Origin: an uncultured Flavobacteriaceae bacterium
GTDB lineage: Bacteria > Bacteroidota > Bacteroidia > Flavobacteriales > Flavobacteriaceae
Assembly: GCA_947500435.1 (NCBI GenBank)
Contig: CANMRV010000007.1
Span: 1 to 64,000 of the forward strand
Direction: 5' to 3'
Length of the DNA stretch: 64,000 nt
Shown here: positions 59,205-64,000 of the stretch, piece by piece
Position numbering within the stretch: the first letter of the stretch is position 1
Layout of the letters: the number at the start of each line of letters is the position of its first letter
Program-made: the position numbers and the translations under genes
The notes under the pieces: generated by a model
What the model saw: only the letters and a program-made list of their open reading frames with translations
Told to the model about the DNA's origin: nothing
Database searches by the model: none

Positions 59205-59287
59205 ATTGTTAGGTTAGTTTTTTTAAGGCTTCCATGGGGTCCTAGGCCCATGGAAGTTTATTTTCAACTTTAATTTTAGAAAACCAC

Positions 59288-60568
59288 ATGAGAATAGATA
59301 AAAGTCGACTTGATGATGCCAACAAAAAAGATGAAGCTCGACACAAGGAAAACTTCGATTTTTTATCGAACCAATTGACCATGAAGGGTTGTGATGTTGA
59401 GAGTATTCTAAAAAAACTAACTGATTTCCAAGTGGCAATACCGAGTTGGGCATTGGGTGCTGGAGGAACACGATTTGGACGTTTCGGATTTCAGGGTGAA
59501 CCATCGAATTTAGAACAAAAAATAGATGATGTAGGCATTTTACATACACTTACGAAGACTGCTGGAGCAATCTCATTGCATATCCCTTGGGATGTTCCAA
59601 AAGATTACAGTGCGATTAAAGAGTTGGCAAACTCCCATGATATTATCTTTGACGCTGTTAATTCCAATACTTTTCAGGATCAAAAAAACGCAAAAGACAG
59701 TTATCGGTTCGGGTCGTTGAGTAACACCAACCGGGCAGTTCGCGAACAGGCAATTCAGCATAATACGGAAGTCATACAAATTGGAGATAAACTAGGTTCT
59801 AAAAGTCTGACCGTATGGTTGGCAGACGGATCTAATTTCCCTGGCCAGAGTAACTTTCAAACCGCACTTCAACATACGGAAGATAGCCTGAAGGCTATCT
59901 ACAAAACACTTCCCAACGACTGGAAACTCTTTATCGAGTACAAACCCTACGAACCAAATTTCTATAGCACCGTAATTCAAGATTGGGGCACTTCTTTGAT
60001 GCTCGCTAATGCTTGTGGTGATAAAGCATACACACTTGTGGATTTAGGGCACCATCTACCCAATACCAATATCGAGCAAATTGTTTCGACCTTGATGTTA
60101 AAAGGGAAATTGGGTGGATTTCATTTCAATGACAGTAAGTATGGTGATGATGATTCAACCGTTGGTAGCGTGAAACCATATTCCCTATTCCTTATTTTCA
60201 ATGCCCTGGTTTATGGTATGGAAAACAATCCGCAGAACCCCTACCCCGCATGGATGATTGATGCCAGTCACAATATCAAGGATCCTTTGGAAGATTTAAT
60301 ACAATCATTGGAAGCCATTCAAGAGGCTTATGCCAAAGCGCTCCTAGTCGATCAAAAGTTTCTGACCGAAGCGCAACAGAACCATGACGTGGTCAAATGC
60401 CAAGAGCTACTTCAAGATGCCTATCGAACCGATGTTAGGCCACTTCTAGAAAAAGCAAGACTAGAAAGTGGTGGGGCAATAAGTCCCATAAACGCCTATC
60501 GTTCTTTACAGGTTCGGGAAAACCTAATCAATGAAAGAGGGACCGATTCCGTAGCATCCGGACTATAA
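59288..60568 (+). CDS. rhaI: L-rhamnose isomerase (RhaI type)
   Basis: A 426-aa TIM-barrel isomerase of the RhaI type (distinct from enterobacterial RhaA). AIPSWALGAGGTRFGRFGFQ is near the N terminus; SLHIPWDVPKDY, LTVWLADGSNFPGQ, WKLFIEYKPYEPNFY (metal Glu), LVDLGHHLPNTNIEQIV (metal Asp/His) and GGFHFNDSKYGDDDSTVGSV (metal His/Asp) follow. It converts L-rhamnose to L-rhamnulose in the cytoplasm. It lies 83 bp after the aldolase and 10 bp before the kinase. Confidence 0.92.
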   Translation: MRIDKSRLDDANKKDEARHKENFDFLSNQLTMKGCDVESILKKLTDFQVAIPSWALGAGGTRFGRFGFQGEPSNLEQKIDDVGILHTLTKTAGAISLHIPWDVPKDYSAIKELANSHDIIFDAVNSNTFQDQKNAKDSYRFGSLSNTNRAVREQAIQHNTEVIQIGDKLGSKSLTVWLADGSNFPGQSNFQTALQHTEDSLKAIYKTLPNDWKLFIEYKPYEPNFYSTVIQDWGTSLMLANACGDKAYTLVDLGHHLPNTNIEQIVSTLMLKGKLGGFHFNDSKYGDDDSTVGSVKPYSLFLIFNALVYGMENNPQNPYPAWMIDASHNIKDPLEDLIQSLEAIQEAYAKALLVDQKFLTEAQQNHDVVKCQELLQDAYRTDVRPLLEKARLESGGAISPINAYRSLQVRENLINERGTDSVASGL

Positions 60569-60578
60569 TAGCAGTATA

Positions 60579-61952
60579 ATGAAAACTAAGGTAACGGCTG
60601 TATTCGATATTGGTAGGACGAACAAAAAGTTCTTTCTTTTTGATTCGGAATTCCAGGAGGTGCATCGTGAGTACTCGCGGTTCGATGAAATCACAGATGA
60701 AGATGGCTATCCAACCGAAAACCTAGCTGCTGTAGAAAACTGGGCAAAAGAGGTTTTTGATAAAACTCTCGAGGTCTCGGAATATGAGATAACTGCCCTG
60801 AATTTCTCCTGTTACGGAGCAAGTTTGGTTCATATCGACGAAAATGGCAAACCAGTTGCGCCCCTTTACAACTACATGAAACCAATAAAGGATGAGATTT
60901 ACGAATCCTTCTACTCCAAATATGGTCCTGAAGATGAAATTTCAAGAGTGACCGGATCTCCAAAATTGGGTATGTTGAATACCGGCATGCATTTATATTG
61001 GCTCAAATATACCAAGCCCGAAGTATTTGAAAAAATAAAATATTCCTTGCACCTTCCGCAATATCTTAGTTATCTGTTTACGGGAATTCCCGTGAGTGAA
61101 TATACGAGTATAGGTTGCCATACCCTACTTTGGGATTATGAAAAGAAAGACTATCATTCATGGGTATATGAGGAAGGGATAGCGGAAAAATTACCACCTA
61201 TTGCCTCATCCAGGGAAACCATCCCTGTAAATTATAAGGGTAAAACAATTCAGATGGGTGCTGGTATTCATGATAGCTCCTCGGCATTACTACCCTATAT
61301 ACGAAGTATTTCCAAACCATTTTTGCTGGTTTCCACAGGCACTTGGAGCATCTCCATTAACCCCTTCAACAAAGGAATGCTTACATCGAAAGATATTGAG
61401 AACGACTCTCTTTTCAATATGCGAATCGATGGTAGCCCTATCAGGGTTTCCAGATTGTTCCTAGGCAATGAATACAAGCTTCAGGTCAAGATTTTGTCCG
61501 AACACTTTAATGTTTCGGAGGACTATCACAAAACTGTAAAATTTGATCAGGATACTTTTTTTGAAATCAATAAAGACTTCGTTCACATGTTCAAATGGTC
61601 GAGTATTTCTTCAGAGGATATGCCAGCGGAGACCAAAATTCCGTACAACAAGTTCGAACATGCCTATCACCAACTGATGCTTGAACTCGTCTTGTTGCAA
61701 GAGAAAAGTATACGAGCGGCCATTGGAAATCAAAAAATCGAAAGACTTTATGTCGATGGGGGCTTTAGTGACAATGAGATCTATATTCAACTACTCTCCC
61801 AATATCTGGGAAACATGAAACTCAGCACTACTGATGCTTCTTTGGGTTCGGCTTTAGGGGCGGCAATAGTTATTTCCGATACAACCTTGGAACCAAAATT
61901 CTTGAAGAAAAACTACGCATTAAAAAAACATCGGACATTTATCCTTAATTGA
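60579..61952 (+). CDS. rhaB: Rhamnulokinase (FGGY family)
   Basis: A 457-aa FGGY kinase. FDIGRTNKKFFLFDSEFQEV is the ATP phosphate-1 loop; NFSCYGASLVHIDENGKPVA and PLYNYMKP are typical sugar-side segments; GAGIHDSSSALLPYI holds the catalytic Asp; LVSTGTWSISINP and YVDGGFSDNEIYIQLLSQYL are adenosine-site motifs. It phosphorylates L-rhamnulose at O-1, feeding the aldolase. It is in the same operon, 10 bp from lldD. Confidence 0.9.
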   Translation: MKTKVTAVFDIGRTNKKFFLFDSEFQEVHREYSRFDEITDEDGYPTENLAAVENWAKEVFDKTLEVSEYEITALNFSCYGASLVHIDENGKPVAPLYNYMKPIKDEIYESFYSKYGPEDEISRVTGSPKLGMLNTGMHLYWLKYTKPEVFEKIKYSLHLPQYLSYLFTGIPVSEYTSIGCHTLLWDYEKKDYHSWVYEEGIAEKLPPIASSRETIPVNYKGKTIQMGAGIHDSSSALLPYIRSISKPFLLVSTGTWSISINPFNKGMLTSKDIENDSLFNMRIDGSPIRVSRLFLGNEYKLQVKILSEHFNVSEDYHKTVKFDQDTFFEINKDFVHMFKWSSISSEDMPAETKIPYNKFEHAYHQLMLELVLLQEKSIRAAIGNQKIERLYVDGGFSDNEIYIQLLSQYLGNMKLSTTDASLGSALGAAIVISDTTLEPKFLKKNYALKKHRTFILN

Positions 61953-61961
61953 ACTATTCAT

Positions 61962-63113
61962 ATGGCCCAGGAATTCAATCCCGCTTATCCTTCAATGGAC
62001 GATTTGAGAAACAAAGCCATGCGTCGCATACCCAAATTTGCTTTTGAATATTTAGATGGTGGTTGCAACGAAGACGTAAGTATTTCCCGAAATACTTCAG
62101 AAATACGTGAAGTACAATTGCAACCAAGATATTTAAGAAATAGGGGTGTTAATTCAACAAAGACCAAAGTTCTCGGGATGGAATACGATGCCCCTTTTGG
62201 TATCGCACCCGTAGGTTTGCAAGGTCTGATGTGGCCCAATTCTCCTGAGATTTTGGCAAAATCAGCTTTTGCCCATAACATTCCTTTTATCCTTAGTACC
62301 GTTACCACAATGAGTATCGAAAGGGCCAGTGAACTGACCGAGGGCAATGCTTGGTTTCAGTTGTACAACCCAGCAGAAGATGAATTACGGGACGATATTA
62401 TCAATCGTGCGGAGGCCGCAGAATGCCCTGTCTTGGTTCTGCTTTGCGATGTGCCCACTTTCGGGTATCGCCCTAGGGATATACGTAACGGTCTGGCTTT
62501 ACCACCAAAAATGTCACTAACGAATATTTTACAGATTCTGGGTAAGCCGACGTGGGCTTTGAATACTTTGAAACATGGTCAACCCACTTTTGAAACCTTA
62601 AAGCCTTACACTCCTGAAGGACTCAATTTAAAACAGCTGGGGCAGTTTATGGACAAGACTTTTTCAGGCCGTCTGAACGAAGAACGAATAAAACCAATTC
62701 GGGATAAATGGAAAGGAAAATTAGTACTTAAAGGGGTGGCCTCTGAACAAGATACGCAAGATGCCATACGCATGGGGTTTGACGGCATCATTGTTTCCAA
62801 TCATGGTGGCAGACAATTGGACGCAGCCCAATCCACGATAAATTCACTCTCGGAAATTACAGCGAAATACAGCGACCAAATTGAAATAATGATGGATAGC
62901 GGGCTTCGGTCTGGGCCCGATATTGCTAGAACAATGGCCAGCGGCGCTAAATTTACATTTATGGGCAGGTCTTTTCTATATGGATGCGGTGCCTTGGGTA
63001 AAAAAGGAGGAGACCACACTATTTCGATGTTGAAAACCCAGTTCAAGCAGGTCATGGACCAATTGTGCTGCGAACGTGTGGAAGATTTACCAAAACATCT
63101 AATAACCAATTAA
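61962..63113 (+). CDS. lldD: FMN-dependent alpha-hydroxy-acid (L-lactate) dehydrogenase
   Basis: A 383-aa TIM-barrel flavoprotein. RRIPKFAFEYLDGGCNEDVS, PFGIAPVGLQGLMWPNSPEI, FILSTVTTMSIERASE, WFQLYNP, LKGVASEQDTQDAIRMGFDG, IVSNHGGRQLDAAQSTINSL (catalytic His) and MDSGLRSGPDIARTMASGAK, then FMGRSFLYG (FMN phosphate site) match LldD. It oxidises the lactate made from rhamnose to pyruvate, so the pathway ends in central metabolism. It starts 9 bp after rhaB. Confidence 0.9.
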   Translation: MAQEFNPAYPSMDDLRNKAMRRIPKFAFEYLDGGCNEDVSISRNTSEIREVQLQPRYLRNRGVNSTKTKVLGMEYDAPFGIAPVGLQGLMWPNSPEILAKSAFAHNIPFILSTVTTMSIERASELTEGNAWFQLYNPAEDELRDDIINRAEAAECPVLVLLCDVPTFGYRPRDIRNGLALPPKMSLTNILQILGKPTWALNTLKHGQPTFETLKPYTPEGLNLKQLGQFMDKTFSGRLNEERIKPIRDKWKGKLVLKGVASEQDTQDAIRMGFDGIIVSNHGGRQLDAAQSTINSLSEITAKYSDQIEIMMDSGLRSGPDIARTMASGAKFTFMGRSFLYGCGALGKKGGDHTISMLKTQFKQVMDQLCCERVEDLPKHLITN

Positions 63114-63125
63114 AACCAACTTAAA

Positions 63126-64000
63126 ATGAGTCAACACAATATTGAGGAGGAAATTGAAGAAATCGCCGGCGGGGAATTCGAAAGAGAACCCGTTCCACAA
63201 TCCAAACTAAAAAGTTGGAAAAGCTTTTTGGGAATGTACGCGGGCGAACATGCGGCAGGAACCGAATTTATGATCGGCCCTCTTTTCTTGACCGCTGGGG
63301 TCAGTGCATTCGACTTAATTTTTGGGCTTTTACTGGGGAATCTTTTAGCAGTTTTAAGCTGGCGCTTTCTAACGGCAAAAATTGCGGTTGAGAATAGATT
63401 GACCTTGTACTACCAACTTGAAAAAATCTGTGGAAAAAAATTAGTTATAGGCTACAACCTTGCGAATGGAATTTTATTCTGTTTTCTGGCAGGAGCCATG
63501 ATAACCGTTTCCGCTACTGCGGTAGGAATTCCATTTGATATGGAGATGCCTAAGTTAACCGATACTACTCCTAATGGTATGACTTGGGTCATCATTGTTG
63601 TTATCGTTGGTGCCGTAATCTCATTAGTGGCGTCAAAAGGATATGATACTGTTTCCAAGGCGGCTAATTGGATGTCACCGGTTATCGTTCTGGCGTTTTT
63701 GGCATGTGGTATTGTAGCCCTAAACCAGTTAGGTGTAAAAAGTTTCGAGGACTTCTGGAACATTTGGGGAGAAGGTTCAGAACCATTTCCAGGACAGATA
63801 AAATACACTTTTTGGCATGTATGTATTTGGTCATGGTTCGCCAATGCGGCAATGCATGTGGGAATGTCCGATCTTTCCGTTTTTCGTTTTGCAAAAAAGG
63901 AAAGTTCCGGTTGGACAACAGCCGCTGGAATGTACGTAGGGCATTACATGGCATGGATTGCCGCCGCCCTACTATACGCCGTCTACTTGAAATCCCCGGA
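63126..64000 (+). CDS. NCS1-like permease, probable rhamnose transporter (partial at window edge)
   Basis: The frame from ATG 63126 (MSQHNIEEEIEEIAGGEFER) stays open to the window end, about 291 residues. After a charged cytoplasmic N terminus come hydrophobic segments including IGPLFLTAGVSAFDLIFGLL, GILFCFLAGAMITVSATAVG, VIIVVIVGAVISLVASKG, VIVLAFLACGIVALNQLGV and AAGMYVGHYMAWIAAALLYA. The overall pattern is of the nucleobase:cation symporter-1 superfamily. Being the last visible gene of the rhamnose operon, 12 bp after lldD, it is inferred to bring rhamnose across the inner membrane; NCS1 members more usually carry nucleobases. Confidence 0.75.
   Translation, partial: MSQHNIEEEIEEIAGGEFEREPVPQSKLKSWKSFLGMYAGEHAAGTEFMIGPLFLTAGVSAFDLIFGLLLGNLLAVLSWRFLTAKIAVENRLTLYYQLEKICGKKLVIGYNLANGILFCFLAGAMITVSATAVGIPFDMEMPKLTDTTPNGMTWVIIVVIVGAVISLVASKGYDTVSKAANWMSPVIVLAFLACGIVALNQLGVKSFEDFWNIWGEGSEPFPGQIKYTFWHVCIWSWFANAAMHVGMSDLSVFRFAKKESSGWTTAAGMYVGHYMAWIAAALLYAVYLKSP

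Overview
This is a low-GC chromosomal window that looks like a marine Bacteroidota, class Flavobacteriia (Zobellia/Maribacter/Formosa type). Evidence: SusC/SusD pair, many S1 sulfatases with lipoprotein signals, BfmA/BtgA mobilization protein, and promoters with the flavobacterial -7 element TAnnTTTG. No rRNA, complete tRNA or CRISPR array was recognised.

Left part (1-6.1 kb): a compact minus-strand operon for NAD/ADP-ribose metabolism. It holds nadV (NAMPT family), a divergent PRPP-synthetase-like protein, a nucleoside deoxyribosyltransferase-like protein, NADAR, a LOG/SLOG protein, a macro domain, KptA/Tpt1 and an HD phosphohydrolase, then the start of a WYL regulator. The distal end is decaying: the macro gene is frameshifted, kptA is cut short, and the HD gene is a fragment with two in-frame stops. 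Upstream lies an NrtR-type Nudix regulator. Three copies of a 21-bp inverted repeat (TTTGYGT-N7-ACRCAAA) sit at the nadV promoter and at nrtR; they are proposed NrtR operators.

Middle (6.2-23.4 kb): a 1397-aa glycosyltransferase-phosphodiester glycosidase (NAGPA) fusion with a second GT4 enzyme; a scar of two broken genes at 12.6 kb; a cluster bracketed by two Lrp/AsnC regulators (TonB receptor, small lipoprotein, Tat-exported HisC-like aminotransferase, AEC permease); and the remnant of a mobile element (bfmA plus an integrase whose second catalytic Arg is Gly).

Right part (23.4-64 kb): a large polysaccharide utilization locus for a sulfated, uronate- and rhamnose-containing glycan, most likely ulvan or a related algal rhamnan. 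It encodes SusCD, six S1 sulfatase domains (one fused to GH78), a separate GH78, GH3, GH105, two candidate lyases, DUF4861, KduI, rhamnose mutarotase, a GMC oxidoreductase and a GntR-family regulator. The full L-rhamnose pathway follows (aldolase/lactaldehyde dehydrogenase, isomerase, kinase, lactate dehydrogenase, permease). Outer-membrane import, periplasmic desulfation and trimming, and cytoplasmic conversion of rhamnose and unsaturated uronate are thus encoded together.

The strongest new observation is regulatory. Nine promoters in the right part carry an 18-bp box with an invariant CAGGA core (best copy GGTATAGTACAGGATACC). In every case the box ends exactly 18 nt before a TAnnTTTG-like -7 element and points toward the gene. 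No such promoter box was found in the left 23 kb. It behaves like a locus-wide operator or activator site replacing the -33 element, probably bound by the local GntR regulator.
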